This document shows, one piece after another, positions 1-8,173 of a stretch of 11,106 nucleotides of DNA. The notes beneath the pieces were generated by a model that worked only from the letters and a program-made list of their open reading frames with translations, was not told the DNA's origin and did no database searches. A program made the translations under genes and the position numbers. Origin of the DNA: Neisseriaceae bacterium. Lineage in GTDB: Bacteria > Pseudomonadota > Gammaproteobacteria > Burkholderiales > Neisseriaceae. The stretch lies in contig JAGNPU010000029.1 of the NCBI GenBank assembly GCA_017989485.1, positions 1 through 11,106 on the forward strand, in the 5' to 3' direction. Numbering within the stretch: the first letter of the stretch is position 1; every line of letters starts with the position of its first letter.

Positions 1-2306
1 ATTCAGAAGAGCGCCATTGGGTACAAGACCGTTTTGAAGGCGACTTATCAACGCCACGCTTTAATGCAGACACCAAAAAACACATCTTAAAAGAAATCAC
101 CGCAGCCGAAACCTTAGAGCGCTATTTGCACACCAAGTATGTGGGTCAAAAACGCTTCTCTTTGGAAGGCGGAGAAAGCACGATTGCGGGCCTGAATCAC
201 CTGATTCAAAATGCCTCTGACCAAGGCGTTGAAGAAGTCATCATCGGCATGGCTCACCGCGGACGCTTAAACGTGTTGGTGAATACCTTGGGCAAAGAGC
301 CTCGCGATTTGTTTAGTGAATTTGAAGGTAAGCCTTTGGTTGAGTTGCCTAGTGGCGACGTGAAATACCACATGGGCTTTAGTGCAGACTTGCCGACGAA
401 AAATGGCGCCGTCCACGTGACCCTGGCGTTTAACCCCTCTCACCTAGAAATCGTTAACCCAGTGGTTGAAGGTTCCGTGCGCGCGCGTCAAAGCCGCCGT
501 GGTGAAGGCGGCAAGCGTGCGGTATTGCCGGTATTGATTCACGGTGATGCTGCCTTTGCTGGCCTAGGCGTCAACCAAGGCACGTTTAACCTGTCGCAAA
601 CGCGTGGCTATGGCACCGGCGGTACCGTGCACATCGTGATCAACAACCAGGTGGGCTTTACCACTTCGGACACGCGCGACATGCGTTCGACCCTATACTG
701 TACCGACATCGCCAAAATGGTGAATGCACCGATCTTCCACGTCAACGGCGACGATCCGGAAGCCGTGTGTTACGTGGTTCAGGCGGCGCTAGACTACCGC
801 ATGATCTTCGGTAAAGACGTGGTGATTGACCTGGTTTGCTACCGTAAACTGGGCCACAACGAGGGGGATGATCCCTTCTTGACCCAACCGATGATGTACA
901 AAAAAATCGCCAAACACCCGGGCGCCCGTGCGCTATACGCCGACCGTTTGGTGAACGAAGGCCTGTTGAGCAAAGACGACACCGATGGCTTCATCAAAGC
1001 CTACCGCGACGCCTTAGACAAAGGCGAACACGTAGAGCAAACCCAGTTGAACAACTACAAGCGTCAACACGCTGTGGATTGGACGCCGTATTTGGGCACC
1101 CATTGGGCGCATCCGGTCAATACGGGTTTGCCTTTGGGCGACATTCAGCGCCTGGCGGATAAATTCACCAGCGTGCCTGAAGGCTTTAAGCCACACAACA
1201 CGATTAACCGTTTGATCAATACCCGTAAAGCCATGGCCGCCGGCGAGCAGCCTTTGGACTGGGGCATGGCCGAGACTTTGGCCTACGCCAGCTTGGTGAA
1301 CAACGGCAACGGCGTGCGGATTTCGGGTGAAGACTCGGGCCGTGGCACCTTCTCACACCGTCATGCGGTCTTGCATGATCAAAACCGTGAGCGTTGGGAC
1401 CAGGGCGTCTACATTCCTTTGCAAAACATTGCCGAAAACCAGGCGCGCTTTGAAGTGATCGACTCGATCCTGAATGAAGAAGCCGTGTTGGCGTATGAAT
1501 ATGGTTATTCTTGTTCAGCCCCAGACCAGTTGGTGATGTGGGAAGCCCAGTTTGGCGACTTCGCCAACGGTGCTCAAGTGGCGATTGACCAATTCATTAC
1601 CTCTGGCGAAACCAAGTGGGGCCGTTTGTCTGGCCTAACCATCATGATGCCTCACGGCTACGATGGCCAAGGTCCTGAGCACTCTTCAGCCCGCGTTGAA
1701 CGCTGGTTGCAACTGAGCGCAGAGCACAACGTTCAGGTGGTGATGCCTTCTGAAGCCTCGCAAATGTTCCACGTTTTGCGTCGTCAGGTGATGCGTCCGT
1801 ATCGCAAGCCTTTGGCCATTTTTATGTCAAAACGCCTGTTGCGTTTCAAAGCATCTATGAGTGACTTGGCCGATGTGGCCGATGGCACCTCATTCCGTCC
1901 CGTGATTGGGGATGCCTTGGCGCGTCAAGATAAAGACGTGAAACGCGTCGTATTGTGTGCCGGTCAAGTGTATTACGACCTGTTCAATGATAGAGAAGCA
2001 CGTGGTTTGGAAAAAGACATTGCGATTGTGCGTATTGAGCAATTGTATCCGTTCCCAACCGAAGAAGTGGCTGCTGAGTTGGCCCGTTACACCAATGCTA
2101 AAGAAGTGGTTTGGGCGCAAGAAGAGCCTAAGAACCAAGGCGCATGGTATCAACTGCGTCACCGCTTTGAAGCATTGCTTAACACCAAACAAAGCATTAG
2201 CTTCGCAGGTCGCCCATCAAGTGCTTCACCAGCAGTAGGGTACATGAGTAAACACCAAGCGCAACTGAAAGCTTTGCTGGACGATGCCTTGAGTTTTGAT
2301 AAGTAA
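1..2306 (+). CDS. sucA: 2-oxoglutarate dehydrogenase E1 component, 5'-truncated by window edge
   Basis: This is the thiamine-diphosphate-dependent E1 subunit of the 2-oxoglutarate dehydrogenase complex. It decarboxylates 2-oxoglutarate and passes the succinyl group to the lipoyl arm of E2 in the cytoplasm. The reading frame is already open at base 3 ([11 protein letters not shown]...), so the gene starts outside the window and a TTG at 126 is not a real start. 767 residues are visible; enterobacterial SucA is about 933, so roughly 170 N-terminal residues are missing. Family motifs seen, numbered from base 3, are [13 protein letters not shown] (His 85), [23 protein letters not shown], the ThDP/Mg site HGDAAFAG (Asp182) with INNQVG (Asn215) 33 residues later as in Suc[10 protein letters not shown], and the C-terminal [13 protein letters not shown]. 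The frame is intact with no odd residues. sucB follows after 50 bases. Identity is near certain. Confidence 0.97.
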   Translation, partial: SEERHWVQDRFEGDLSTPRFNADTKKHILKEITAAETLERYLHTKYVGQKRFSLEGGESTIAGLNHLIQNASDQGVEEVIIGMAHRGRLNVLVNTLGKEPRDLFSEFEGKPLVELPSGDVKYHMGFSADLPTKNGAVHVTLAFNPSHLEIVNPVVEGSVRARQSRRGEGGKRAVLPVLIHGDAAFAGLGVNQGTFNLSQTRGYGTGGTVHIVINNQVGFTTSDTRDMRSTLYCTDIAKMVNAPIFHVNGDDPEAVCYVVQAALDYRMIFGKDVVIDLVCYRKLGHNEGDDPFLTQPMMYKKIAKHPGARALYADRLVNEGLLSKDDTDGFIKAYRDALDKGEHVEQTQLNNYKRQHAVDWTPYLGTHWAHPVNTGLPLGDIQRLADKFTSVPEGFKPHNTINRLINTRKAMAAGEQPLDWGMAETLAYASLVNNGNGVRISGEDSGRGTFSHRHAVLHDQNRERWDQGVYIPLQNIAENQARFEVIDSILNEEAVLAYEYGYSCSAPDQLVMWEAQFGDFANGAQVAIDQFITSGETKWGRLSGLTIMMPHGYDGQGPEHSSARVERWLQLSAEHNVQVVMPSEASQMFHVLRRQVMRPYRKPLAIFMSKRLLRFKASMSDLADVADGTSFRPVIGDALARQDKDVKRVVLCAGQVYYDLFNDREARGLEKDIAIVRIEQLYPFPTEEVAAELARYTNAKEVVWAQEEPKNQGAWYQLRHRFEALLNTKQSISFAGRPSSASPAVGYMSKHQAQLKALLDDALSFDK

Positions 2307-2308
2307 TA

Positions 2309-2334
2309 GCCACCAGTGACGGCCACTGGGTGGC
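2309..2334 (+). terminator. Intergenic hairpin between sucA and sucB, not a full terminator
   Basis: The arms GCCACC-AGTG and CACT-G-GGTGGC form a 10-bp stem with one bulged G (2328) around the loop ACGGC. What follows is an A-rich run, not a T run, so this does not look like an efficient intrinsic terminator. It begins three bases after the sucA stop and ends well before the sucB ribosome binding site. It may protect the 3' end of sucA mRNA or mark a processing point between E1 and E2 messages. The structure is seen; the role is inferred. Confidence 0.5.
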
Positions 2335-2345
2335 CACAAAAAATC

Positions 2346-2350
2346 AGGAG
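2346..2350 (+). promoter_or_regulatory. sucB ribosome binding site (decides the start)
   Basis: AGGAG lies six bases before the ATG at 2357. An in-frame GTG at 2330 would give a protein nine residues longer, but it lies in the right arm of the preceding hairpin, has no Shine-Dalgarno sequence, and would add residues that E2 proteins do not normally have before the lipoyl domain (which begins MIIEVNVP). An in-frame ATG at 2351 directly abuts the AGGAG and is too close to use it. Confidence 0.85.
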
Positions 2351-2356
2351 ATGAAT

Positions 2357-3547
2357 ATGATTATTGAAGTTAATGTACCCGTGTTGCCAGAAAGCGTTTC
2401 TGAAGCAACATTGATGACATGGAATAAAAAAGTGGGTGAATTCGTTGAGCGTGACGAAAACATCATCGATTTAGAAACCGATAAAGTGGTGTTGGAATTG
2501 CCAGCACCACAGGCCGGCGTTTTGGTGGAAATCATCGAACAAGACGGCGCCACCGTGGTGTCTGGTCAGCTATTGGCCCGCATCGACACCGCGGCCAAAG
2601 CCAGTGACGCAGCCCCCGCTGCGGCGACTGCTGAAGCTGCGCCAGCCGCTGTGGCGGCGGGTTCTGCTGCTGTGGCCATGCCTGCTGCTGCCAAAATGGC
2701 CGCAGAAAAAGGCGTGGACTTGAGCAGCGTGCAAGGTTCTGGCCGCGATGGTCGTGTCTTGAAAGAAGACGTACAAAACGCCGGTGCTGCGCCTGCTAAA
2801 GCCGCCGCGCCTGCCGCTGCTGCCGTTGCCCCAGTGGCCTTGGGTGAGCGCACGGAACAGCGCGTGCCGATGTCTCGCCTGCGCCAACGCGTGGCCGAGC
2901 GTCTGTTGCAATCACAGCACGAAAACGCCATTTTGACCACGTTTAACGAAGTGAACATGAAGCCGATTATGGACTTGCGCAACAAGTACAAAGATCAGTT
3001 CATGAAAGAACACGGCGTGAAACTAGGCTTTATGTCGTTCTTTGTTAAAGCTGCGGTGGCTGCATTGAAAAAATTCCCATTGGTGAATGCGTCTATCGAT
3101 GGCAACGACATTGTCTACCACGGTTACTTCGACATCGGTATTGCCGTAGGCAGCCCACGTGGCTTGGTTGTGCCTATTTTGCGCAACGCCGACCAAATGT
3201 CTTTGGCCGACATCGAACGTCAAATCTCTGTGTTTGCGGGTAAAGCAAAAGACGGCAAATTGGCGCTAGAAGACTTAACTGGCGGTACCTTCAGCATCAC
3301 CAACGGCGGTACGTTTGGTTCGATGATGTCTACCCCCATCATCAACCCACCACAGTCTGCCATTTTGGGCATGCACGCGACCAAAGACCGCGCCATGGTT
3401 GAAAACGGTGAAGTGGTTGTGCGTCCGATGATGTACCTGGCTCTGTCTTACGATCACCGCATCATTGATGGCCGCGAAGCCGTATTGGCTTTGGTGACCA
3501 TTAAAGATTTGCTAGAAGATCCAGCCCGTTTGATCTTGGACCTATAA
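2357..3547 (+). CDS. sucB: Dihydrolipoyllysine succinyltransferase, E2 of 2-oxoglutarate dehydrogenase
   Basis: This is the core E2 subunit. It carries the swinging lipoyl arm and transfers succinyl to CoA. From the ATG at 2357 the product is 396 residues, close to the 405 or so of enterobacterial SucB. Domains in order: one lipoyl domain (about 1-78) with the lipoylated Lys43 in ETDKVVLEL; an Ala/Pro-rich flexible linker; an E3-binding domain (about 105-142) with [20 protein letters not shown]; a second Ala-rich linker; and the catalytic acyltransferase domain from about 170, ending with [12 protein letters not shown], whose His367 and Asp371 match the active site. A single lipoyl domain and the pairing with sucA point to SucB, not the pyruvate dehydrogenase E2. 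It lies between sucA and lpd in the same direction. Confidence 0.96.
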   Translation: MIIEVNVPVLPESVSEATLMTWNKKVGEFVERDENIIDLETDKVVLELPAPQAGVLVEIIEQDGATVVSGQLLARIDTAAKASDAAPAAATAEAAPAAVAAGSAAVAMPAAAKMAAEKGVDLSSVQGSGRDGRVLKEDVQNAGAAPAKAAAPAAAAVAPVALGERTEQRVPMSRLRQRVAERLLQSQHENAILTTFNEVNMKPIMDLRNKYKDQFMKEHGVKLGFMSFFVKAAVAALKKFPLVNASIDGNDIVYHGYFDIGIAVGSPRGLVVPILRNADQMSLADIERQISVFAGKAKDGKLALEDLTGGTFSITNGGTFGSMMSTPIINPPQSAILGMHATKDRAMVENGEVVVRPMMYLALSYDHRIIDGREAVLALVTIKDLLEDPARLILDL

Positions 3548-3555
3548 GTAAGGAT

Positions 3556-3583
3556 AAGGCAACCTTAACCCTAAGGTTGCCTT
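3556..3583 (+). terminator. Perfect 12-bp hairpin between sucB and lpd
   Basis: AAGGCAACCTTA and TAAGGTTGCCTT pair perfectly around the loop ACCC, starting eight bases after the sucB stop. The downstream tract (CTGTTTGGG) is only weakly T-rich, so termination is probably partial. A second short inverted repeat (GGGCGC-ATGGC-GCGCCC, 3590-3606) follows at once. Together they could reduce read-through into lpd or protect the sucAB message. Whether lpd has its own promoter here cannot be told by eye. Confidence 0.6.
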
Positions 3584-3633
3584 CTGTTTGGGCGCATGGC
3601 GCGCCCGGCCAGCTAATCACAAAGGAATAAAGC

Positions 3634-5064
3634 ATGAGTCATAATGTAGATGTTGCCGTTATTGGCGCAGGCCCTGGCGGCTACGTGGCTGCTATTCGTG
3701 CAGCCCAATTGGGTTTTTCAACCGTGTGTATCGATGCCGGCAAAGGCAAAGATGGCAAAACCCCAGCCATGGGCGGTACCTGCTTAAACGTGGGTTGCAT
3801 CCCGTCTAAAGCCTTATTGGAATCTTCTCACCAGTTCCATGCCGTGAATCACGACATGGCACAACACGGTATTGAAGTCGGCAAAACCAAATTTGACGCC
3901 AGCAAAATGGTGGCGCGCAAAGATGGCATCGTGGACAAATTGACCGGCGGTGTGGCGTTCTTGTTGAAAAAGAACAAAGTACCGGCCCTACACGGCACCG
4001 GCAAAATCGTGGGCCAAGCCGACGGTAAATGGAAGGTTGAAGTCGACAACGGCGGCGTGAAAGAAGAAGTATTGGCCACCCACGTGATTGTGGCGTCCGG
4101 CAGCCGTCCTCGTCCTTTGCCTTTGGTTGAGATCGACAACGTCAACGTGTTGGACAATGAAGGCGCTTTGAACTTAGAAAGCGCCCCAAAACGCCTAGGC
4201 GTGATTGGTTCTGGCGTGATTGGTTTGGAAATGGGCTCAGTGTGGAAACGCTTGGGTTCAGAAGTGACCGTATTGGAAGCCGCGCCTAAATTTATGGGTG
4301 CTGCTGACGCGCAAATCGCGCGTGAAGCCTTGCGTACCTTGACCAAAGACACTGGCCTAGACATCTTGTTGGGCGTAAAAATCAACAAAATCACCAACGG
4401 CAAAACCGTGGTGGTGGAATATGAAGTCGGCGGCGAAGCCAAAACCCAAGAGTTTGACAAGTTGATCGTGGCCATTGGCCGCGTGCCCAATACCGAAGGT
4501 TTGGGCGCCAAAGACGTGGGCCTAAACATCGACGAACGTGGCTTTATTGCCGTAGACGGCGATTGCAAAACCAACTTGGCCAACGTATGGGCCATTGGTG
4601 ACGTGGTGCGTGGCCCGATGTTGGCCCACAAAGCCAGCGAAGAAGGCGTGGCCGTGGCCGAGCGCATTGCCGGTCAGAAACCACACTTCGACTTCAACAC
4701 CGTGCCTTGGGTGATTTACACCAATCCTGAAATTGCTTGGGTGGGTCAAACCGAAGAACAGTTGAAAGAAGCCGGCATCGCCTACAAAAAAGGCGCGTCA
4801 GGCTTTGGCGCCAACGGTCGTGCCATGAGCATGGGCAATGCCCAAGGTACCATTAAGGTGTTGACCGATGCCACCACCGACCGCATTTTGGGCATCCACA
4901 TGATTGGCCCTATGGTGTCTGAGCTGATTGCCGAAGCCGTTGTGGCGATGGAATTCAAAGCCAGCGGCGAAGACATTGGCCGCATCATCCATGCCCACCC
5001 TTCGTTGTCTGAAGTGTTGCATGAAGCGGCTTTGGCCGCGGATAAACGCGCGATTCACGGCTAA
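3634..5064 (+). CDS. lpd: Dihydrolipoamide dehydrogenase, E3 of 2-oxoglutarate dehydrogenase
   Basis: This FAD flavoprotein reoxidises the dihydrolipoyl arm of E2 and reduces NAD+. The 476-residue length is normal for the family. Seen in order: the N-terminal FAD site IGAGPGGYVAA (residues 10-20); the redox disulfide GGTCLNVGCIPSK with Cys50 and Cys55; the NAD-binding site GSGVIGLEMGS near 190-200; the second FAD motif VWAIGDVVRGPMLAHKA; and the C-terminal HAHPSLSEVLHEA, with the catalytic pair His455 and Glu460. AAGGA at 3622-3626 sits seven bases before the ATG. The position after sucA-sucB suggests the E3 dedicated to this complex; a second lpd for pyruvate dehydrogenase may exist elsewhere. 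Its TAA overlaps the ATG of the next gene, implying translational coupling. Confidence 0.96.
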   Translation: MSHNVDVAVIGAGPGGYVAAIRAAQLGFSTVCIDAGKGKDGKTPAMGGTCLNVGCIPSKALLESSHQFHAVNHDMAQHGIEVGKTKFDASKMVARKDGIVDKLTGGVAFLLKKNKVPALHGTGKIVGQADGKWKVEVDNGGVKEEVLATHVIVASGSRPRPLPLVEIDNVNVLDNEGALNLESAPKRLGVIGSGVIGLEMGSVWKRLGSEVTVLEAAPKFMGAADAQIAREALRTLTKDTGLDILLGVKINKITNGKTVVVEYEVGGEAKTQEFDKLIVAIGRVPNTEGLGAKDVGLNIDERGFIAVDGDCKTNLANVWAIGDVVRGPMLAHKASEEGVAVAERIAGQKPHFDFNTVPWVIYTNPEIAWVGQTEEQLKEAGIAYKKGASGFGANGRAMSMGNAQGTIKVLTDATTDRILGIHMIGPMVSELIAEAVVAMEFKASGEDIGRIIHAHPSLSEVLHEAALAADKRAIHG

Positions 5065-5360
5065 TGACCGAGTCCAGTAGGGTGATCGCAGGCATTTTGA
5101 TGCTGCCGCTTGGGGTCTTCCTCATGTGTGCGGCAGGCTTGCTGCATGTGTACACCATACTGGTTGAATCGGCCGCCTTTGGGCGCTTTAAAGAGCGCAC
5201 TCAGGTGGGCGTGATGATGGCCATGTTTTTTAGTTTTAGCCTTGCCTTTTATGCGTTTGCACCCAAGGCAAGGCGCAAAGGATGGTTGGTTTTGGTGCTT
5301 TTTTGCCTTGGGTTGACCTGCTATGTATTGGCACAAAAATGGTTGCCCAGCGCTGCCTAA
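5064..5360 (+). CDS. Small three-helix membrane protein between lpd and sucC, unknown function
   Basis: I do not recognise a family. The 98-residue product is very hydrophobic, with likely membrane helices at about 7-32, 47-67 and 73-92, a charged patch after the first (FKERTQ, about 42-47) and a basic turn KARRK before the third. No Cys/His metal motif or catalytic signature is evident. The ATG shares its A with the lpd stop (TAATG), so it is probably translated by coupling to lpd; no strong Shine-Dalgarno sequence precedes it, although lpd coding sequence fills that space. From memory, Neisseria genomes also carry a small hypothetical gene at this position, which would argue that it is real and kept in the operon. 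A link with the membrane (for example succinate dehydrogenase or the complex's location) is speculation. Confidence 0.75.
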   Translation: MTESSRVIAGILMLPLGVFLMCAAGLLHVYTILVESAAFGRFKERTQVGVMMAMFFSFSLAFYAFAPKARRKGWLVLVLFCLGLTCYVLAQKWLPSAA

Positions 5361-5404
5361 ACCAGGCACGACATTACAGCATCAAGCTGCATATTAACTT
5401 CAAC

Positions 5405-5410
5405 AGAGGA
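5405..5410 (+). promoter_or_regulatory. sucC ribosome binding site
   Basis: AGAGGA seven bases before the ATG at 5418. The 57-base gap before sucC contains no hairpin with a T run and no clear promoter, so sucC is probably expressed by read-through from lpd and the small membrane gene. Confidence 0.7.
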
Positions 5411-5417
5411 ACCCCTC

Positions 5418-6584
5418 ATGAACTTACACGAGTACCAATCTAAGGCCCTTTTGGCCAGCTATGGTTTGCCTGTACAAAACGGCATTGTGGCTGAAACCCC
5501 AGAAGCTGCTGCAGCAGCATACGACACTTTAGGCGGCAAATTTGCCGTGGTTAAAGCCCAAGTACACGCCGGTGGCCGTGGTAAATCTGGTGGTGTCAAA
5601 GTGGTGAAAAGCCGCGAAGAAGCGGCTGAAATCGCCAAAGGCTTGATTGGCAAAAATTTGGTGACCTACCAAACCGACGCCAATGGCCAACCGGTGAACA
5701 GCGTGTTGATTTGTGAAGACATGTACCCAGTAGAGCGTGAACTGTACCTAGGCGCCGTGGTTGATCGTTCAACCCGTCGCGTGACCTTCATGGCCTCTAC
5801 CGAAGGTGGCGTGGAAATTGAAACCGTTGCCGCAGAGACCCCAGAAAAAATCATCAAAGTGACCGTTGACCCATTGGTGGGCATGCAGCCCTTCCAAGCA
5901 CGTGCGACCGCATTTGCTTTGGGCCTAAAAGGCGACCAAATCAAAGCGTTCACCAAATTGATGTTGGGTGCTTACGATGCGTTTGTTGAAAACGACTTCG
6001 CTTTGTTTGAAATCAACCCATTGGCCGTACGCGAAAACGGCGAATTGGCCTGTGTGGATGCGAAAATCGGCATTGACTCTAACGCCATGTACCGCTTGCC
6101 TAAACTGGCTGCACAACGCGACAAGTCACAAGAAAACGAACGTGAATTAAAAGCCAGCGAATTTGACCTGAACTATGTGGCCCTAGAAGGCAACATTGGT
6201 TGCATGGTGAACGGCGCAGGTTTGGCGATGGCCACCATGGACATCATCAAGCTATACGGCGGCCAGCCTGCTAACTTCTTGGACGTTGGCGGTGGCGCGA
6301 CGAAAGAACGCGTGATTGAAGCGTTTAAATTGATTTTGGCCGACCCATCGGTACAAGGCGTGTTGATCAACATCTTCGGCGGCATCGTACGCTGCGACAT
6401 GATTGCTGAAGCGATTATCGCTGCAGTGAAAGAAGTGAATGTGACCGTGCCTGTTGTGGTTCGTTTAGAAGGTAACAATGCTGAAATTGGTGCCAAATTG
6501 CTGTCAGAATCTGGCTTGGCATTGATTCCTGCTGAAGGCTTAGCCGATGCAGCCCAAAAAATTGTTGAAGCTGTTAAAGCCTAA
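5418..6584 (+). CDS. sucC: Succinyl-CoA synthetase (ADP/GDP-forming) beta subunit
   Basis: This is the ATP-grasp beta subunit, which binds the nucleotide and helps form succinate, nucleoside triphosphate and CoA from succinyl-CoA, ADP or GDP and phosphate. Its 388 residues equal the length of E. coli SucC. Seen: N-terminal [19 protein letters not shown]; nucleotide-binding Lys46 and the GGRGKSGG loop (52-59); [14 protein letters not shown] (99-112); the Mg-binding pair Asn200 (FEINPLAV) and Asp214 (CVDAKIGID); and the C-terminal CoA-ligase domain with [38 protein letters not shown] and VRLEGNN. Nothing is missing. sucD starts 17 bases downstream, as usual for a pair whose products form one enzyme. 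Confidence 0.97.
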   Translation: MNLHEYQSKALLASYGLPVQNGIVAETPEAAAAAYDTLGGKFAVVKAQVHAGGRGKSGGVKVVKSREEAAEIAKGLIGKNLVTYQTDANGQPVNSVLICEDMYPVERELYLGAVVDRSTRRVTFMASTEGGVEIETVAAETPEKIIKVTVDPLVGMQPFQARATAFALGLKGDQIKAFTKLMLGAYDAFVENDFALFEINPLAVRENGELACVDAKIGIDSNAMYRLPKLAAQRDKSQENERELKASEFDLNYVALEGNIGCMVNGAGLAMATMDIIKLYGGQPANFLDVGGGATKERVIEAFKLILADPSVQGVLINIFGGIVRCDMIAEAIIAAVKEVNVTVPVVVRLEGNNAEIGAKLLSESGLALIPAEGLADAAQKIVEAVKA

Positions 6585-6601
6585 GCTAAGGAGATTTTAG
6601 A

Positions 6602-7489
6602 ATGAGCGTATTAGTAAATAAAAACACCCGTTTATTGGTTCAAGGTTTTACCGGTAAAAATGGTACTTTCCACTCAGAGCAAGCGATTGCTTACGGCACC
6701 AACGTGGTTGGCGGCGTGACCCCAGGTAAAGGCGGTTCTTTACACCTAGACCGTCCGGTATTCGACACCATGGCTCAAGCCGTGCGCGAAACCCAAGCCG
6801 ACACTTCTGTGATCTACGTACCGGCACCATTCGTACTGGACTCTATTGTTGAAGCCGTTGATTCAGGCGTGAGCCTAATCGTGGTGATTACCGAAGGCGT
6901 GCCGACCATCGACATGCTAAAAGCCAAGCGTTACATCGAGAACACTGGCGGCGTGCGTTTAATCGGCCCTAACTGCCCAGGCGTGATCACCCCAGGCGAA
7001 TGTAAAGTCGGCATTATGCCAGGCCACATTCACCAACCTGGTCGCATCGGCATTATTTCTCGTTCAGGCACTTTGACTTACGAAGCCGTGGCACAAACCA
7101 CCAAGCTTGGCCTAGGTCAGTCTACCTGTATCGGTATTGGCGGCGACCCAATCCCAGGCACCAGCCACATCGATGCTTTGGAACTGTTCCAAAACGACCC
7201 AGACACTGACGCCATCATCATGATTGGTGAAATTGGCGGCACGGCTGAAGAAGAAGCCGCAGAATACATCAAATCTAACGTGACCAAACCTGTTGTGGGT
7301 TACATCGCTGGTGTGACTGCTCCTGCGGGCAAGCGCATGGGCCACGCGGGTGCGATCATCTCTGGTGGTAAAGGCACGGCAGAAGAGAAATTCCACGCGT
7401 TTGAACAAGCGGGCATTGCCTACACGCGTAGCCCTGCTGAACTAGGCACGACCATGATGGAAGTGTTGAAAAGCAAAGGCATGATTTAA
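6602..7489 (+). CDS. sucD: Succinyl-CoA synthetase alpha subunit
   Basis: This subunit binds CoA and carries the phosphohistidine intermediate; it forms the enzyme with SucC. At 295 residues it is close to the usual 289 or so. Seen: the N-terminal CoA-binding Rossmann domain with [20 protein letters not shown] and [23 protein letters not shown]; the [20 protein letters not shown] stretch; [23 protein letters not shown]; and the active-site loop [21 protein letters not shown], with the phosphorylated His248. TAAGGAG (6587-6593) is eight bases before the ATG and overlaps the region just after the sucC stop. It is the last gene of the operon, followed by a strong terminator. Confidence 0.97.
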   Translation: MSVLVNKNTRLLVQGFTGKNGTFHSEQAIAYGTNVVGGVTPGKGGSLHLDRPVFDTMAQAVRETQADTSVIYVPAPFVLDSIVEAVDSGVSLIVVITEGVPTIDMLKAKRYIENTGGVRLIGPNCPGVITPGECKVGIMPGHIHQPGRIGIISRSGTLTYEAVAQTTKLGLGQSTCIGIGGDPIPGTSHIDALELFQNDPDTDAIIMIGEIGGTAEEEAAEYIKSNVTKPVVGYIAGVTAPAGKRMGHAGAIISGGKGTAEEKFHAFEQAGIAYTRSPAELGTTMMEVLKSKGMI

Positions 7490-7502
7490 GCTTCACGCTT
7501 AA
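7486..7502 (+). repeat. Small hairpin overlapping the sucD stop
   Basis: TTAAGC and GCTTAA form a 6-bp stem with loop TTCAC, spanning the sucD stop codon, 15 bases before the main terminator. It is short and AT-containing and may be incidental; it might protect the mRNA 3' end. Confidence 0.3.
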
Positions 7503-7516
7503 AGTAAGACCCATAG

Positions 7517-7547
7517 CCGCCCTGATGACGATCGGGGCGGTTTTTTT
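7517..7547 (+). terminator. Rho-independent terminator of the suc operon
   Basis: CCGCCCTGAT and ATCGGGGCGG form a 10-bp GC-rich stem (one U-G wobble) around the loop GACG, followed directly by seven T residues. It ends transcription 28-58 bases after sucD. This is a textbook intrinsic terminator and the clearest one for the TCA block. Confidence 0.93.
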
Positions 7548-7787
7548 GCGCGCGCGTGGCCCAGGTAAGGGCCTGAGCCGGCAAAGGAGGCGGAAATCGA
7601 ATAGTCACTTTAACCAATAGGCAAACCGCAGGCTTTGTGAGATGATGAATAGGCAATCATCGAATGACATTTGGTACATGTTTTATCTAGTGTAATCGTA
7701 ATTGGTTAATAGAATCTTGAACTTAATGGCATTTGGCCAGTCTATTAAAGACGCAGCAGTTTTTTGTGATGACTAATGGAGATCAAT
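7548..7787 (+). promoter_or_regulatory. Gene-free region upstream of the DUF883 gene, weak promoter candidates
   Basis: No convincing ORF or RNA gene was seen in these 240 bases. The GC-rich start gives way to AT-rich sequence from about 7600. The best sigma70-like candidate is TTGAAC (7717-7722) with TCTATT (7741-7746) at 18-base spacing, four of six matches each. Another -10-like hexamer, TGTAAT (7691-7696, five of six), lacks a properly spaced -35. A 9-bp inverted repeat TTAACCAAT (7610-7618) / ATTGGTTAA (7701-7709) and a short GATGAT/ATCATC repeat (7641-7661) are also present. A promoter must exist here given the terminator upstream, but its exact place is uncertain. Confidence 0.35.
7778..7781 (+). 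promoter_or_regulatory. Ribosome binding site deciding the DUF883 gene start
   Basis: GGAG is six bases before the ATG at 7788. The in-frame ATG at 7776 overlaps this GGAG and has no Shine-Dalgarno sequence of its own, so the later ATG is preferred. Confidence 0.75.
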
Positions 7788-8111
7788 ATGACTAAAAAAG
7801 TATCCGCTAAAACAGATGACAAAAAAGAGCAACTGATTAATGAAGTTCGTGAAGTCTTAGCCAGTGCTGAAGAGCTGTATGAGTCTGCGGTTGACGATGG
7901 CAGCAGCAAAGCGAAAGAGTTGAAAAAACGCTTACAAGAACGCATTGCTGATGCACGGGTTCGTTTGCAAGACATCGAAGGCGAAGTGGTTGAGCGGGCC
8001 AAAGAAGTGGCCAAGCAGACCGACCAGCTGGTTCAGGACAATCCCTATAAGTTTGCCGGCATTGCGGCCGCAGTAGGGTTCTTATTGGGTCTATTGGTTT
8101 CTAGACGATAA
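7788..8111 (+). CDS. DUF883 family (ElaB/YqjD-like) C-tail-anchored inner-membrane protein
   Basis: The 107-residue product matches the DUF883 pattern: a Lys/Glu-rich, probably coiled-coil helix (about 12-82) with heptad-like spacing in the VREVLASAEELYES and LKKRLQERIADARVRLQDIE stretches, then NPYKFAGIAAAVGFLLG and a C-terminal membrane helix (about 90-104) ending in VSRR. In E. coli, family members YqjD and ElaB are inner-membrane proteins reported to bind ribosomes through the N-terminal part and to be expressed in stationary phase; whether that holds here is inference. The start at 7788 follows GGAG. It heads a three-gene set with a YqjE-like gene and a third small gene, resembling enterobacterial yqjD-yqjE-yqjK. 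The family call is strong; function is uncertain. Confidence 0.9.
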   Translation: MTKKVSAKTDDKKEQLINEVREVLASAEELYESAVDDGSSKAKELKKRLQERIADARVRLQDIEGEVVERAKEVAKQTDQLVQDNPYKFAGIAAAVGFLLGLLVSRR

Positions 8112-8123
8112 TCAGATGATTAA

Positions 8124-8153
8124 GGGGCTGCTGGCTCATGGCCAAGCAGCCCC
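8124..8153 (+). repeat. Strong hairpin between the DUF883 and YqjE-like genes
   Basis: GGGGCTGCT (8124-8132) and AGCAGCCCC (8145-8153) pair perfectly, and the stem can be extended inward by GGC/GCC with one bulged A. It is followed by AATTCGATT, not a T run, so it is unlikely to stop transcription fully. It sits eight bases before the TAGGAG of the next gene. A role as a partial attenuator or mRNA stabiliser that raises the first gene's output over the second is inference. Confidence 0.55.
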
Positions 8154-8173
8154 AATTCGATTAGGAGAAGCCG

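Noticed and set aside
126..128. TTG as a start codon for the E1 gene
   Set aside because: The same frame is open back to base 3 and encodes recognisable SucA sequence ([11 protein letters not shown]), so the gene simply runs off the left edge.
2330..2356. In-frame GTG start extending SucB by nine residues
   Set aside because: It lies in the sucA-sucB hairpin, lacks a Shine-Dalgarno sequence, and the AGGAG at 2346-2350 is ideally spaced for the ATG at 2357, where E2 proteins usually begin.
3849..4667. 272-residue frame on the - strand opposite lpd
   Set aside because: It is antisense to a fully conserved enzyme gene, has Ser/Thr/Pro-rich composition typical of a mirrored frame, and no ribosome site or family resemblance.
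4995..5020. GTCTGAA-containing stretch resembling a Neisseria DNA uptake sequence
   Set aside because: Only the last seven bases fit and they lie inside the lpd catalytic region where the protein dictates them. Other partial matches such as GCCTGAA near 1177 are equally incomplete, and no full 10- or 12-base uptake sequence was found.
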